Both the position numbers and the translations under genes were made by a program. A DNA stretch of 43,674 bases from Chromatiales bacterium (GTDB lineage Bacteria > Pseudomonadota > Gammaproteobacteria > Chromatiales > Chromatiaceae). The DNA lies in NCBI GenBank assembly GCA_024762475.1, contig JANTHJ010000014.1, positions 1 to 43,674 of the forward strand, read 5' to 3'. The notes beneath the pieces are model-generated. The model was not told the origin of the DNA. It did no database searches and worked only from the letters and a program-made list of their open reading frames with translations. Shown in pieces: positions 15,333 to 25,888 of this stretch. Every line of letters begins with the position of its first letter. The stretch's first letter is position 1.

Positions 15333-16267
15333 CGGTGTCCGAGAACGTGCACAGATCGGTTCTGCTGGACGAGGCAGTCGAGGCATTGAATATCCGGCCG
15401 GACGGTATCTATATCGATGGCACCTTCGGTCGCGGCGGGCACAGCAAGGAGATCTTGCGGCGCCTGGGGCCGAAAGGGCAGTTGATCGTATTCGACAAGG
15501 ACGAGGCGGCATTGAAGGCAGCGCAGACACAGTTTGGAGACGATCCGCGCCTGCATGCGGTGCAGGGCAGTTTCGCGCGCCTGGCCGGGGTGGCGCGGGA
15601 ACTGGGCGTGGTCGGACGGGTGGATGGGTTGTTGCTGGACCTGGGGGTCTCCTCGCCCCAGCTGGACGAGCCGGCGCGTGGTTTCAGTTTCATGCAGGAG
15701 GGGCCGTTGGACATGCGCATGGACCGCTCCACCGGGCAGAGCGCGGCCGAGTGGCTGGCGACTGCGGCGGAGGACGAAATTACCCAGGTGATTCGCGACT
15801 ATGGCGAAGAGCGCTTTGCCCGGCGGATCGCCCGCGCAATTGTGCGCGAACGGGCGACCGCGCCGCTGCAGACCACCCGTGAGTTGGCGGCGTTGATCGA
15901 AAAGGCGGTGCCGGCGCGGGATCCGCACAAGCATCCGGCGACCCGCACTTTTCAGGCGATTCGTATCCATATCAATAGAGAGCTCGAGGATCTTCGCGAG
16001 GTGCTGGCGCAGGCGCTGGAGGTCTTGGCGCGTGGCGGCCGCCTGGTGGTGATCAGCTTTCACTCGCTGGAAGACCGTATCGTCAAGCATTTCATGCGTG
16101 AGCAGGCACGGGGCCCCCGCTTGCCCAAGGGCGTGCCGGTTCAGCACGAGCAACTGCAGGGTCGGCTGCGCCTGGTGGGCAAGCCGGTACGGTCGGGAGA
16201 GGCCGAGGTGGCGCGCAATCCCCGCGCGCGCAGTGCGGTGATGCGGATCGCGGAGGTGGTGGCATGA
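15329..16267 (+). CDS. rsmH: 16S rRNA (cytosine1402-N4)-methyltransferase RsmH (MraW)
   Basis: A 312-residue protein, matching family length. SAM site [14 protein letters not shown], then [39 protein letters not shown] near the C-terminus and [13 protein letters not shown] at the end. It methylates N4 of C1402, the same base whose ribose is methylated by RsmI, encoded nearby. GTG at 15329 overlaps the mraZ stop by 4 nt; GTG at 15335 is an alternative. The frame extends upstream but only as a shadow of mraZ. Confidence 0.95.
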   Translation: MTVSENVHRSVLLDEAVEALNIRPDGIYIDGTFGRGGHSKEILRRLGPKGQLIVFDKDEAALKAAQTQFGDDPRLHAVQGSFARLAGVARELGVVGRVDGLLLDLGVSSPQLDEPARGFSFMQEGPLDMRMDRSTGQSAAEWLATAAEDEITQVIRDYGEERFARRIARAIVRERATAPLQTTRELAALIEKAVPARDPHKHPATRTFQAIRIHINRELEDLREVLAQALEVLARGGRLVVISFHSLEDRIVKHFMREQARGPRLPKGVPVQHEQLQGRLRLVGKPVRSGEAEVARNPRARSAVMRIAEVVA

Positions 16268-16533
16268 GCCGGGCGAGCGCGCTATGGCTTGTCATTGCGG
16301 TGTTGGCCGTGCTGGGTAGCGCGATCGGGGTGGTGTATGCCAAGGCCCAGTCGCGGGCGCTGTTCGTCGAGTTGCAAAAGGCCCGCGGGCACCACGAGGA
16401 GGCGAACATGGAGTGGGGGCGCCTGCAGCTGGAGCTGGCGAGCACCGGCAGCCTCGAAGAGGTGACGCGGGCCTCCGCGGGAAGGCTGCACATGCGCGCC
16501 CCGCGCCCAGAGAATGTCGTGGTGGTGGAGTGA
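16264..16533 (+). CDS. ftsL: Cell division protein FtsL
   Basis: An 89-residue bitopic protein: short cytoplasmic end, one membrane helix ([20 protein letters not shown], residues 6-25) and a periplasmic coiled-coil ([29 protein letters not shown]). It forms the FtsQLB complex that activates FtsWI. Sequence conservation in FtsL is low; the identification rests on topology and its position between rsmH and ftsI. ATGA overlap with rsmH, 1-nt overlap with ftsI. Confidence 0.92.
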   Translation: MSRASALWLVIAVLAVLGSAIGVVYAKAQSRALFVELQKARGHHEEANMEWGRLQLELASTGSLEEVTRASAGRLHMRAPRPENVVVVE

Positions 16534-18296
16534 TGGCGGGCAAGCGCGCGAAACGGGCCAAAAAGGTGCAGGAGCGGCCACCCGCGCTGCCAAGCTTCGT
16601 GCTGCGGCGTTACGGGGTGATGGGGATCTTCGCCCTGGTCGCGGCGGTGCTGGTCTGGCGGGCGGTCGACCAGCAGATCCTGGAGAAGGACTTTCTTCAG
16701 TCCGAGGGGGCCGAGCGTTACCTCGACCGAGTCACCATCGAGGCGCATCGCGGTCTGGTCACCGATCGACGGGGCGAGGTGCTGGCCCTGAGCACCCCGG
16801 TGGACTCGGTGGCCGCCAATCCGCGGGTCCTGACGCCCGATACACCGCATCTGGGTGAACTGGCCAAGGCGCTCGATCTGCGTCTGCGCGACTTGCGCCG
16901 TCTGCTGCAGCGCAATGCACACCGCCACTTCGTGTATCTGAAGAAGCGCCTGCCGCCGGGGCGGGCGAAGTATGTGCTCAAGGTGGCCCGGGCATTCGAT
17001 ATTGCCGGCGTTCACCTGGAGCGCCGCGACCGTCGCTACTATCCGACCGGCGAGGTGTTTGCCCATGTGCTCGGCTTCACCAATGCCGAGGACAGGGGTC
17101 AGGAGGGACTGGAGCGGGCCTACGACGCGGAACTGCGCGGCGAGGCGGGCGTCAAACTGGTACTGCGCGATGGCAGACGCCGCGTGGTGGAGGACGTCGA
17201 GAATATCCGTTCGCCGCGCGATGGGCAGAACCTTTCGCTGGCCCTCGACGGCCGCCTGCAATACATCGCCTATCGCGAGCTCAAGGCCGCAGTGCACCGC
17301 CACCGCGCCATCGGCGGGTCCGCCGTCCTGCTGGACGTGCGTACCGGCGAGGTGCTGGCGATGGTCAACCAGCCCGGCTACAACCCCAATGCGAGCCGCT
17401 CCAACCGCAATGGCCGGCTGCGCAATCGTGCGGTGACAGATATTTTCGAACCCGGATCGACCATGAAACCCTTTGCCGTGACGGCCGCCCTGGAGCAGGG
17501 CGTGGTCAAGCTCGATTCGCACATCGAGACCGGCCCGGGCTACTTCCGGGTGGGTAACTTTACCGTGCGTGACCACCATAACCTCGGAACCATCGACCTG
17601 ACCACGCTGCTTGCCCGCTCCAGCAACGTGGGCGCAGCTAAATTGTCGTTGATGCTGGACAAGGCCGGATGGTGGCGCGTTCTGGATGCCTTGGGATTCG
17701 GCAAGCTCCCGGCTACCGGCTTCCCTGCCGAAAGCGGTGGTCGCCTGCCCTATTTCCGTGAATGGGTGCCGGTGGATCAGGCGACCCTTGCCTATGGTTA
17801 TGGTGTCTCGGTTTCCACCTTGCAACTTGCCCACGCCTATTCGGTACTGGCCAACGATGGGCTGTCACTCCCCGTCTCGCTGTTGAGGCGCGAGCACTCG
17901 CCCCGTGGCACGCGGGTATTCAGTGAAAAGAGCGCAAGGCCGGTGCGTCACATGCTTGAGGCGGTGGTGGCCGAGGGCGGTACCGCGCGCCAGGCGGCAG
18001 TTCCGGGTTATCGCGTGGCCGGCAAGACCGGAACGGTCAAGAAGCTCGATCGCTTCGGAGGTTATTCGGAGAAACGCTACCGTGCCGTGTTCGTCGGCAT
18101 GGCGCCGGCTACGCGCCCGCGGCTGGTGTTGGCGGTGATGGTGGATGAGCCGCGTGGTAAACAATATTACGGCGGGGACGTCGCCGCGCCGGTATTCGCC
18201 AAGGTGATGCGCGAGGCGTTGCGCCTGCTCAATGTGCCGCCGGATGCGCTCAGTCGCCCGCAGGTTCGGCTCGCGCAGGCCGGGGGAGGGGGCTGA
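16533..18296 (+). CDS. ftsI: Peptidoglycan D,D-transpeptidase FtsI (PBP3)
   Basis: A 587-residue protein with a basic N-terminus, one membrane helix (GVMGIFALVAAVLVW), a dimerisation domain beginning near RGLVTDRRGEVLALS and a transpeptidase domain. Catalytic motifs are complete: STMK with Ser309, SSN at 363-365 and KTGT at 498-501. It crosslinks septal peptidoglycan with FtsW. ATG at 16533 shares one base with the ftsL stop; the open frame upstream is an ftsL shadow. Confidence 0.96.
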   Translation: MAGKRAKRAKKVQERPPALPSFVLRRYGVMGIFALVAAVLVWRAVDQQILEKDFLQSEGAERYLDRVTIEAHRGLVTDRRGEVLALSTPVDSVAANPRVLTPDTPHLGELAKALDLRLRDLRRLLQRNAHRHFVYLKKRLPPGRAKYVLKVARAFDIAGVHLERRDRRYYPTGEVFAHVLGFTNAEDRGQEGLERAYDAELRGEAGVKLVLRDGRRRVVEDVENIRSPRDGQNLSLALDGRLQYIAYRELKAAVHRHRAIGGSAVLLDVRTGEVLAMVNQPGYNPNASRSNRNGRLRNRAVTDIFEPGSTMKPFAVTAALEQGVVKLDSHIETGPGYFRVGNFTVRDHHNLGTIDLTTLLARSSNVGAAKLSLMLDKAGWWRVLDALGFGKLPATGFPAESGGRLPYFREWVPVDQATLAYGYGVSVSTLQLAHAYSVLANDGLSLPVSLLRREHSPRGTRVFSEKSARPVRHMLEAVVAEGGTARQAAVPGYRVAGKTGTVKKLDRFGGYSEKRYRAVFVGMAPATRPRLVLAVMVDEPRGKQYYGGDVAAPVFAKVMREALRLLNVPPDALSRPQVRLAQAGGGG

Positions 18297-19819
18297 TGGC
18301 ACAGCGTCCCGATGGCAAGGCCCTGCTGCTGGGCGACTTGGTACAGGGCTTTGTCGACACAGGCGAGTATGCACGGCTGGCGGTCAGTGGGTTGGCCCAG
18401 GACAGCCGCGAGGTGTCCGAGGGTGGTTTGTTCCTGGCCGTTCGGGGGCAGGCGAGTCACGGCATGAGCTATCTCGATCAAGCGGTAGAGGCTGGGGCCT
18501 GCTGTGCCCTGGTCGAACCGGGCGGTCGCTGGGATCTGGCGAGCCTGATGCGCGCTGCCGCCGATGCGTCCATCCCGGTATTGCCGGTGGAGGGTCTTGG
18601 GCGCAAGGCGGGTGTAATCGCGGCACGGTTCTTCGGTCAGCCGGGTCAGACCCTGCGCGTGGTGGGCGTGACCGGCACCAACGGCAAGACCAGTATCAGC
18701 CATTTCGTGGCGCAGGCCCTGTCGCGTTGGGTTCCCGCGGGTGTGATGGGGACCCTGGGAAATGGCCCGGTCGGCCATCTGCAGCCGGCCACCCACACCA
18801 CCCCGGATGCGGTTTCATTGCAGGCCGAATTGGCGCGCCAGTCACGCCTCGGCGTCAAGGCGTTGGCGATGGAAGTCTCTTCGCATGCCCTGGACCAGGG
18901 ACGGGTGGCCGGGGTGCCGTTTCATACCGCGGTGTTCAGCAATCTCTCTCACGACCACCTGGATTACCACGGCAGCATGGCGGCCTATGCCGAGGCGAAG
19001 GCGCGTTTGTTCCGCCGCCCGGGTCTGGCGGCAGCGGTGATCAATGTCGATGACCGCATGGGCCGGGAGCTGCTGCAGGAGGTCAGTGGGCGCACTATGG
19101 CGGTGGCGGTCGGCAGTGGGCGCCCGCCCCTGCTGGCGGACCGTCATGTGCGCATCCGCAAGATCGAGCCCCACCCTCGTGGCCAGCGGGCGTACTTCGA
19201 ATCCAGCTGGGGCCAGGGTGAATTCGAGACCTCGCTGCTCGGCCGCTTCAATGTCGAGAACCTGTTGCTCAGCCTGGCGGTACTACTGGCCTGGGACATG
19301 CCCATGGATCGTGCCTGCGCCACCCTGTCCCAGGTCGAACCGGTGCCTGGGCGAATGAATCTGCTGGGCGGTGCCGGCCTGCCGGGGGTGGTCGTCGACT
19401 ATGCGCATACCCCCGATGCCCTGGAGAAGGCGTTGCAGGCAGTCCGCGAACATGCGGCCGGAGAGGTACTGTGCGTGTTCGGCTGCGGCGGAGATCGTGA
19501 CCGGGAGAAGCGACCGCGTATGGGTGCGGTGGCCGAGCGTCTGGCGGACCGGGTGATCCTCACCGACGACAACCCCCGTGGCGAGCCGGCTGAGCAGATC
19601 GTGGAAGAGATCCTTGCCGGGATGCGCAATCCCGCCCGTGTCACCGTGGAGCAGGACCGGGCGCGTGCGATCGCGCAGGCAATCGGCGAGGCGCACCCCG
19701 AGGACCTGGTGCTTATCGCGGGCAAGGGCCACGAGAACTACCAGTTGATGGGCGACACCCGACTGCCGTTCTCCGATCTGGAGCAGGCCCAGCGGGCGCT
19801 GCAGGAGCGTGCGGCATGA
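18296..19819 (+). CDS. murE: UDP-N-acetylmuramoyl-L-alanyl-D-glutamate:meso-diaminopimelate ligase
   Basis: 507 residues. The ATP-binding motif GTNGKT is at about 127-132, and DNPR (425-428) is the signature that selects meso-diaminopimelate rather than lysine, as expected for a Gram-negative wall. The three Mur-ligase domains are intact (MEVSSHALDQGR, VVDYAHTPDALE). It adds the third residue of the stem peptide. TGATG junction with ftsI, ATGA overlap with murF. Confidence 0.97.
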   Translation: MAQRPDGKALLLGDLVQGFVDTGEYARLAVSGLAQDSREVSEGGLFLAVRGQASHGMSYLDQAVEAGACCALVEPGGRWDLASLMRAAADASIPVLPVEGLGRKAGVIAARFFGQPGQTLRVVGVTGTNGKTSISHFVAQALSRWVPAGVMGTLGNGPVGHLQPATHTTPDAVSLQAELARQSRLGVKALAMEVSSHALDQGRVAGVPFHTAVFSNLSHDHLDYHGSMAAYAEAKARLFRRPGLAAAVINVDDRMGRELLQEVSGRTMAVAVGSGRPPLLADRHVRIRKIEPHPRGQRAYFESSWGQGEFETSLLGRFNVENLLLSLAVLLAWDMPMDRACATLSQVEPVPGRMNLLGGAGLPGVVVDYAHTPDALEKALQAVREHAAGEVLCVFGCGGDRDREKRPRMGAVAERLADRVILTDDNPRGEPAEQIVEEILAGMRNPARVTVEQDRARAIAQAIGEAHPEDLVLIAGKGHENYQLMGDTRLPFSDLEQAQRALQERAA

Positions 19820-21186
19820 TCTCGATGCGACTCTCCGAAGCGGCACAACTGCTCGGTGGTCGGTTGCACGGCCGCGACGCGCGTTTCTCCAGCGTCAGCA
19901 GCGACAGCCGCACCCTGCGCACCGGGGACCTGTTCGTCGCGCTGGTCGGTCCCAACTTCGATGCCCACGATTACCTGCCGGTGGCGGCCCAGCGGGGCGC
20001 GGTGGCGGCAATGGTCCAAAGGCCGGTCGAGACGCCGATGCCGACCGTCGAGGTGCCGGACACCCGGCTGGCGCTGGGCGAACTGGCGCATGCCTGGCGA
20101 GAGCGGGCGCCAGCGCGCATCGTCGCGATCACCGGCTCCAACGGCAAGACCACGGTAAAGGAGATGCTGGCGGCCATTCTCTCCCATCGCCATCGGGTGC
20201 TGGCAACGCGGGGCAATCTGAACAACGATATCGGCATGCCGCTGACCCTGCTGCGCCTGCAGGACGAGGCGTATGGCGTCATAGAGATGGGCGCCAACCA
20301 CCCGGGGGAGATCGGCTACCTCAGCCGTATCGCCGAACCGGAGGTGGCGGTGCTCAACAATGCCGGGCGGGCGCACCTGGAGGGCTTCGGTTCGGTGGCG
20401 GGCGTGGCGCGGGCCAAGGCAGAGATCCTGGAGGGCCTGGCCGAGGGCGGCATCTTCGTGTTCAACGCCGACGATCCCCATGCCGGGCTGTGGCGTGAGC
20501 TGGCAGCGGGTCGGTCGACGCTCGCCTTTGGCCTGGATCCCGCAGCCGATGTGCGTAGCCCGCCGGACAGCCTGCACATCGAACGCGCCGGTGACACGTT
20601 CGAGAGCGTATTCGAGGTCGAGTGCGCCGGCGGCCGCTTCCCGATCCGTCTGCCCCTGGCCGGCGCCCACAACCGCATGAATGCGCTGGCGGCCTGTGCC
20701 GCGGCCTTGGCCCTCGGCATCGCACCGGCCGATATCCAGGCCGGCCTGGCCTCGATGAGTCCGGTAAAGGGTCGGCTCTGTCCGGTTCCTGCGGCCAGCG
20801 GCGCCCTGCTGCTGGATGACAGCTACAACGCCAATCCCGATTCGGTCGTCGCCGCGGTGGCGGTCCTGGCCGCCCTGCCCGGACGGCGGATCCTGGCGCT
20901 GGGGGATCTGGGTGAACTCGGTCCCGAGCAGAAAAAGCTGCATGCCGAACTCGGTGAGCTGGCGGGCCGGGCAGGCATCGAGTGGCTTCTGACCTGCGGC
21001 GAGCTCAGTCGTCATGCGGGTGAGCGATTCGGCGCGGGCTGGCAGCACTTCGAGGACCAGGATGCCCTGGTCCATCACCTGGAACAGTGCCTGGACGCGG
21101 GCGACTGCCTGCTGGTGAAGGGCTCGCGGGCCAGTGCCATGGACCGGGTGGTGCGCTCTCTGGCCGCGGAGGAAACCCTATGCTGA
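19816..21186 (+). CDS. murF: UDP-N-acetylmuramoyl-tripeptide:D-alanyl-D-alanine ligase
   Basis: 456 residues with the Mur-ligase ATP site [39 protein letters not shown] and [10 protein letters not shown], all MurF signatures. It joins the dipeptide made by Ddl (encoded further down this operon) to the tripeptide. The start overlaps murE by 4 nt, and its end overlaps mraY by 7 nt. Confidence 0.96.
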   Translation: MISMRLSEAAQLLGGRLHGRDARFSSVSSDSRTLRTGDLFVALVGPNFDAHDYLPVAAQRGAVAAMVQRPVETPMPTVEVPDTRLALGELAHAWRERAPARIVAITGSNGKTTVKEMLAAILSHRHRVLATRGNLNNDIGMPLTLLRLQDEAYGVIEMGANHPGEIGYLSRIAEPEVAVLNNAGRAHLEGFGSVAGVARAKAEILEGLAEGGIFVFNADDPHAGLWRELAAGRSTLAFGLDPAADVRSPPDSLHIERAGDTFESVFEVECAGGRFPIRLPLAGAHNRMNALAACAAALALGIAPADIQAGLASMSPVKGRLCPVPAASGALLLDDSYNANPDSVVAAVAVLAALPGRRILALGDLGELGPEQKKLHAELGELAGRAGIEWLLTCGELSRHAGERFGAGWQHFEDQDALVHHLEQCLDAGDCLLVKGSRASAMDRVVRSLAAEETLC

Positions 21187-22262
21187 TCGAACTGGCCAAC
21201 TATCTCGCGATGTTGGACAGCGGCTTCGGGGTGTTCCGCTATATCACCCTGCGCACCATCCTCGCCGTCCTGACCGCGCTCCTGATCTCCTTCCTCGTGG
21301 GCCCGACCATGATCCGTCGGCTGTCGCGCTACAAGATCGGACAGACGGTGCGGGACGACGGGCCGGAGAGCCACCTGTCCAAGGCGGGTACGCCGACCAT
21401 GGGGGGTGCCCTGATCCTGGTGGCGGTTGCGGTGGCCACCCTGTTGTGGAGCGACCTGGGCAACCGCTATGTCTGGATCGTGCTCCTGACCACCCTGGCG
21501 TTCGGTGCGGTCGGGCTGTGGGACGACTACAAGAAACTGGTGCTGCGCGATGCGCGGGGCCTGGCGGCGCGCTGGAAGTATCTGTGGCAGTCCATCTTCG
21601 GCCTCGGCGCTGCCTATGCGCTGTATGCCACCGCCCAGTCGCCGGCCGAGACCCAGCTGTTTCTGCCCTTCGTCAAGGATTTCGCCCTCGATCTCGGTCC
21701 CTGGTTCATCCTGCTGGCCTATTTCGTCATCGTGGGCTCGTCTAACGCGGTAAACCTGACCGACGGCCTGGATGGTCTGGCCATCCTGCCGACGGTCCTG
21801 GTGGCCGGCGCCCTGGGCATCTTCGCCTATGTCTCCGGCCATGCCCGCTTCGCCGAGTACCTGTTGATTCCGCATCTTCCCGGGGTGGGCGAGCTGGCGA
21901 TCTTCGCCGGCGCCCTGGTGGGTGCCGGGCTGGGCTTTCTCTGGTTCAACGCCTATCCGGCCCAGGTATTCATGGGGGATGTCGGTGCGCTGGCCCTGGG
22001 TGCGGCGCTCGGGGTGCTGGCGGTGGCCACGCGCCAGGAGGTGACCCTGTTCATCATGGGCGGCGTCTTCGTTATGGAGACCGTCTCGGTGATGCTGCAG
22101 GTGGCCTCGTTCAAACTCACCGGGAAGCGCATCTTTCGCATGGCGCCACTGCACCACCATTTCGAACTCAAGGGTTGGCCCGAGCCGCGCGTGATCGTGC
22201 GGTTCTGGATCATCACGGTCATCCTGGTGCTGGTCGGTCTGGCCAGCCTGAAGATCCGATGA
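21180..22262 (+). CDS. mraY: Phospho-N-acetylmuramoyl-pentapeptide transferase MraY
   Basis: 360 residues, about ten membrane helices. [14 protein letters not shown] with the paired aspartates, [10 protein letters not shown] and the C-terminal [13 protein letters not shown] are the family motifs. It transfers phospho-MurNAc-pentapeptide to undecaprenyl phosphate, forming lipid I at the inner membrane. ATG at 21180 has a strong GGAGG upstream and gives the usual MLIELANYL start; the longer frame overlapping murF is rejected. Confidence 0.97.
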   Translation: MLIELANYLAMLDSGFGVFRYITLRTILAVLTALLISFLVGPTMIRRLSRYKIGQTVRDDGPESHLSKAGTPTMGGALILVAVAVATLLWSDLGNRYVWIVLLTTLAFGAVGLWDDYKKLVLRDARGLAARWKYLWQSIFGLGAAYALYATAQSPAETQLFLPFVKDFALDLGPWFILLAYFVIVGSSNAVNLTDGLDGLAILPTVLVAGALGIFAYVSGHARFAEYLLIPHLPGVGELAIFAGALVGAGLGFLWFNAYPAQVFMGDVGALALGAALGVLAVATRQEVTLFIMGGVFVMETVSVMLQVASFKLTGKRIFRMAPLHHHFELKGWPEPRVIVRFWIITVILVLVGLASLKIR

Positions 22263-22281
22263 GGCAGGGACGTTGAAGGCA

Positions 22282-23631
22282 ATGGCGCAATCGGACAAGC
22301 GGCAGCGGACCCTGGTCGTGGGCCTGGGGGCCACCGGCCTTTCTGTGGCGCGCTACCTGATGCGCCAAGGCATGCAGGTGGCCATCGTCGACAGCCGCGC
22401 CGAGCCGCCGGGGCTCGAGCAACTGCAGCGCGAGTACAGCGACGTGGCGGTGTTCCTGGGCGGATTCGACGATGCGGTGTTCGAGCAGGCGGACCTGCTG
22501 GTGGTCAGTCCCGGCGTACCCCTGAGCACCCCGCAGTTGGTGCGCGCCCGCGAGCGCGGGGTGCCGGTGATCGGCGATATCGAACTCTTCGTACGCGCTG
22601 CCGAGGCCCCGGTGGTGGCCATCACCGGATCCAACGGCAAGAGCACCGTCACCACCCTGGTGGGCGAGATGCTCAAGGCGGCCGGTCTGCAGGCCGGGGT
22701 CGGTGGCAATCTCGGCACGCCGGCGCTCGACCTCCTGGAACAGGATGCCGATCTGTATGTGCTCGAGCTCTCCAGTTTCCAGCTCGAATCGACCTATTCC
22801 CTGCGGGCGGCGGTCGCCTGCGTGCTCAATGTCTCGCCCGACCACATGGATCGTTACCCGGATCTGGCGGCCTATGCCGCTGCCAAGGCGCGCATTCTGC
22901 AGGGTGCGGAAACCGCCGTGTGCAATGCCGACGATCCCCTGGTGATGCAGATGCCTGGTGCGCGCGAGGGGCTGACCTTCACCCTCGGCGAGCCGGTCGA
23001 TGACGAGCAGTTCGGGGTACGGAAGGACCGGGGAAGGGATTGGCTGTGCCGCGGGAAGACACCCCTGATCGCCGCCGACGAGGTGCTGATTCCCGGTCGC
23101 CACAACCGGGCGAATGCCCTGGCGGCGCTGGTGATCGGCGGCATCCTCAACCTGGATGCGGTGGTGATGGTGGACGTACTGCGGCGTTTCCCCGGCCTGC
23201 CGCATCGCTGCGAGTTCGTGGGTGAGGTCAACGGAGTGCGCTGGTACAACGATAGCAAGGCCACCAATGTAGGGGCGGCGCTGGCGGCGCTGCGCGGCCT
23301 CGACCAGGGCGACGGGCGACGCGCGGTGATGATCCTCGGGGGTGACTGCAAGGGCGGCGATTTCGCGCAGATGCACGACGCCCTGGCCCGGCACGCCCGG
23401 GGGGTGGTGCTGATCGGGCGTGACCGCGAGGCGATCCGTCCGGCGATACCGGAATCCTGCCAGGTGGCCGACGCGGCCGATCTGGAGGAGGCGGTGGGCC
23501 TGGCGCTGGAGATGGCGCAAGCGGGCGATCACGTCCTGCTGGCGCCGGCCTGTGCCAGTTTCGATCAGTTTCGCAACTATGCCGAGCGGGGCGATCGCTT
23601 CCGCGGCCTGGTGAGGCGGTTGGGGGCATGA
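22282..23631 (+). CDS. murD: UDP-N-acetylmuramoylalanine:D-glutamate ligase
   Basis: 449 residues from the ATG. VVGLGATGLSVARYL (UDP-binding domain), ITGSNGKSTVTTL (ATP site), NVSPDHMDRY and NDSKATNVGA are the MurD motifs. It adds D-glutamate to UDP-MurNAc-L-Ala. Two starts are possible: TTG at 22273, only 2 nt from AGGGA, and ATG at 22282, 11 nt from the same site; the ATG is preferred. The 4-nt overlap with ftsW follows the pattern of the cluster. Confidence 0.95.
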   Translation: MAQSDKRQRTLVVGLGATGLSVARYLMRQGMQVAIVDSRAEPPGLEQLQREYSDVAVFLGGFDDAVFEQADLLVVSPGVPLSTPQLVRARERGVPVIGDIELFVRAAEAPVVAITGSNGKSTVTTLVGEMLKAAGLQAGVGGNLGTPALDLLEQDADLYVLELSSFQLESTYSLRAAVACVLNVSPDHMDRYPDLAAYAAAKARILQGAETAVCNADDPLVMQMPGAREGLTFTLGEPVDDEQFGVRKDRGRDWLCRGKTPLIAADEVLIPGRHNRANALAALVIGGILNLDAVVMVDVLRRFPGLPHRCEFVGEVNGVRWYNDSKATNVGAALAALRGLDQGDGRRAVMILGGDCKGGDFAQMHDALARHARGVVLIGRDREAIRPAIPESCQVADAADLEEAVGLALEMAQAGDHVLLAPACASFDQFRNYAERGDRFRGLVRRLGA

Positions 23632-24824
23632 GCGTGGCAACCGCACAGCCGCGGGGCAGCATGGCCAGGAGCCGGGGCAGCGCCGCGCCCGCGCTAGCGC
23701 ATCAGGATCCCATGCTGTTGCTGGTGGCCGGGGCCCTGCTCGCCATCGGGGTGGTGATGGTGGCCTCGGCCTCGATGCCCCAGGGTATGCGCTCGGGTGA
23801 GCCGCTGCGCTTCGTGGAACGCCATATGTTCGCCCTGGTGCTCGGTCTGGGCGGTGCGGTGGGTGCCTGGTTTACGTCCATGGCCCGCTGGGAGCGCTGG
23901 AGCACCTGGCTCTATTTTCTTGGCCTGGGACTGCTGGCACTGGTGTTCGTGCCGGGGCTGGGCCGCGAGGCCAACGGCGCCATGCGTTGGGTGGGCGTGG
24001 GTCCGCTGAGCCTGCAGACCTCCGAGTTCATGAAGCTGTTCGTGGTGCTCTACATGGCCGGCTATGTGGTGCGCCACAAGTTCTCGGTGGTGTGGGAAAT
24101 GAAGGGATTCGTACGGCCCATGCTGTTGTTGCTCATGGCCTGCGGTCTGATCATGCTGCAGCCGGATTTCGGTACCACTGCGGTGTTGCTGGCCACCGCC
24201 TTTGGCATGCTGTTCCTGGCGGGCGCGCAGCTGTGGCAATTCGGCGTGCTGATTCTGTGCGCCGCGGGGGCGCTGGCGGCGCTGGTCTATGTCTCCCCCT
24301 ATCGGATGGCCCGGGTGACCTCTTTCCTCAATCCCTGGGAGCAGGCGCGCGATGCGGGCTATCAGCTGACCCAGGCCTTGATCGCCTTCGGCCGTGGCGA
24401 ATGGACGGGGGTGGGCCTGGGCAACGGCATCCAGAAGCAGTTCTATCTGCCGGAGGCCCATACCGATTTCGTGATGGCGGTGATCGGCGAGGAGTTCGGC
24501 CTGCTCGGCTCCCTGGTCGTCGTCCTCCTGTTCGGTCTGTTCGTGTGGCGGGCCTTTGCCATCGGCGCACGCGCCGAGCGACGCGGCGCCCGTTTCGCCG
24601 CCTTCGTCGCCTATGGCGTCGGCCTATGGATCGGCATGCAGGCCTTCATCAACATCGGCGTCAACATGGGTCTGCTGCCCACCAAGGGGCTGACCCTGCC
24701 CTTCATCAGCTATGGCAGCAACAGCCTGATCGCCTGCTGCATCGCGGTCGGCCTGCTGGCGCGGGTACATCGCGAGAACAGCGAGGCCGGCGATGCCAGG
24801 GAGGGCAAATGGCAGCGCGCGTGA
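23628..24824 (+). CDS. ftsW: Peptidoglycan glycosyltransferase FtsW
   Basis: A 398-residue SEDS-family protein with about ten membrane helices and a short charged N-terminus. Motifs GREANGAMRWVGVGPLSLQTSEFMKL, PDFGTT, AHTDFVMAVIGEEFG and LPFISYGSNSL are conserved SEDS positions, the last including the residues near the active site region. It polymerises septal glycan strands together with FtsI. It overlaps murD by 4 and murG by 16 nt. Confidence 0.96.
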   Translation: MSVATAQPRGSMARSRGSAAPALAHQDPMLLLVAGALLAIGVVMVASASMPQGMRSGEPLRFVERHMFALVLGLGGAVGAWFTSMARWERWSTWLYFLGLGLLALVFVPGLGREANGAMRWVGVGPLSLQTSEFMKLFVVLYMAGYVVRHKFSVVWEMKGFVRPMLLLLMACGLIMLQPDFGTTAVLLATAFGMLFLAGAQLWQFGVLILCAAGALAALVYVSPYRMARVTSFLNPWEQARDAGYQLTQALIAFGRGEWTGVGLGNGIQKQFYLPEAHTDFVMAVIGEEFGLLGSLVVVLLFGLFVWRAFAIGARAERRGARFAAFVAYGVGLWIGMQAFINIGVNMGLLPTKGLTLPFISYGSNSLIACCIAVGLLARVHRENSEAGDAREGKWQRA

Positions 24825-25888
24825 TGATCATGGCAGGCGGCACCGGGGGCCATGTGTTTCCCGCCCTGGCGGTGGCGCAGGAGCTGCAGGCGCGCGGATG
24901 CGAGGTCAGCTGGCTGGGCACCCCGGACAGTTTCGAATCACGCCTGGTGCCCGAGCGGGGAATCGCGCTCGACGAGATCCCTGCGCATCGCCTGCGCGGC
25001 GAGGGGATGGGCGCGCGGCTGCTGGCGCCCCTGCATCTGCTGCGGGCCATGCTGCGGGCGGGCAGCATCCTGCGCCGGCGGCGGCCCCAGGTGGTGCTCG
25101 GGATGGGGGGATTCGTTGCCGGCCCCGGGGGCCTGATGAGCCGCGTGCTGGGTATCCCGCTGGTCATCCATGAGCAGAATACGGTGCCGGGCCTGACCAA
25201 TCGCTGGCTGGCGCGAATCGCCACCCGGGTGATCGAGGCCTTCCCCGGTACCTTCGACAAGGGTGCCAGGGTGCGGACCTGCGGTAACCCCATCCGCCCC
25301 GAGATCGCCCAGCTGCCACCGCCGGAGGGCCGCGTCGCCAGCGCATCGGACGAACCGATCAGGCTGCTGGTGATGGGTGGATCGCAGGGGGCGCAGGCGC
25401 TCAACGAGACGCTGCCCCGCGCACTGGCGCTGCTGCCGGAGCAGCGGCGTCCCCAGGTCCTCCACCAGGCGGGCCGGGGAAAGCTGGAGAGCACCCGCGA
25501 GGACTATCGCCGGCTGGGCGTGGACGCCGAGCTGGTCGAGTTCATCGCCGACGTGCCGGCGGCCCTGGCACGCGCCGAGCTGGTGGTCTGCCGGGCCGGG
25601 GCGCTCACCCTGGCTGAGCTGGCGGCCGCGGGCGTCGCCTCCATCCTGGTGCCCTATCCCTACGCGGTGGACGATCACCAGACCCGCAATGCCCGCTATC
25701 TGAGCGATGCCGATGCCGCAGTACTGGTGCCTCAGACCGAATTGACTCCCGAGTCCCTGGCCGAGCTGCTCGATCAATTGGGTACGGACCGCCCACGCCT
25801 GCTCGAGATGGCCCGGCGGGCGCGGGCACTGGCGCGGCCGGCGGCCACTGCCTGCGTGGCCGATACCTGTCTGGAGGTGGCGGCATGA
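24809..25888 (+). CDS. murG: Lipid II synthase MurG (UDP-GlcNAc transferase)
   Basis: 359 residues, GT28 glycosyltransferase. [18 protein letters not shown] (N-terminal glycine loop), [35 protein letters not shown] and [15 protein letters not shown] are all present. It adds GlcNAc to lipid I on the inner face of the cytoplasmic membrane. The ATG at 24809 lies inside the end of ftsW; the frame upstream of it is an ftsW shadow. ATGA overlap with murC. Confidence 0.97.
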   Translation: MAARVMIMAGGTGGHVFPALAVAQELQARGCEVSWLGTPDSFESRLVPERGIALDEIPAHRLRGEGMGARLLAPLHLLRAMLRAGSILRRRRPQVVLGMGGFVAGPGGLMSRVLGIPLVIHEQNTVPGLTNRWLARIATRVIEAFPGTFDKGARVRTCGNPIRPEIAQLPPPEGRVASASDEPIRLLVMGGSQGAQALNETLPRALALLPEQRRPQVLHQAGRGKLESTREDYRRLGVDAELVEFIADVPAALARAELVVCRAGALTLAELAAAGVASILVPYPYAVDDHQTRNARYLSDADAAVLVPQTELTPESLAELLDQLGTDRPRLLEMARRARALARPAATACVADTCLEVAA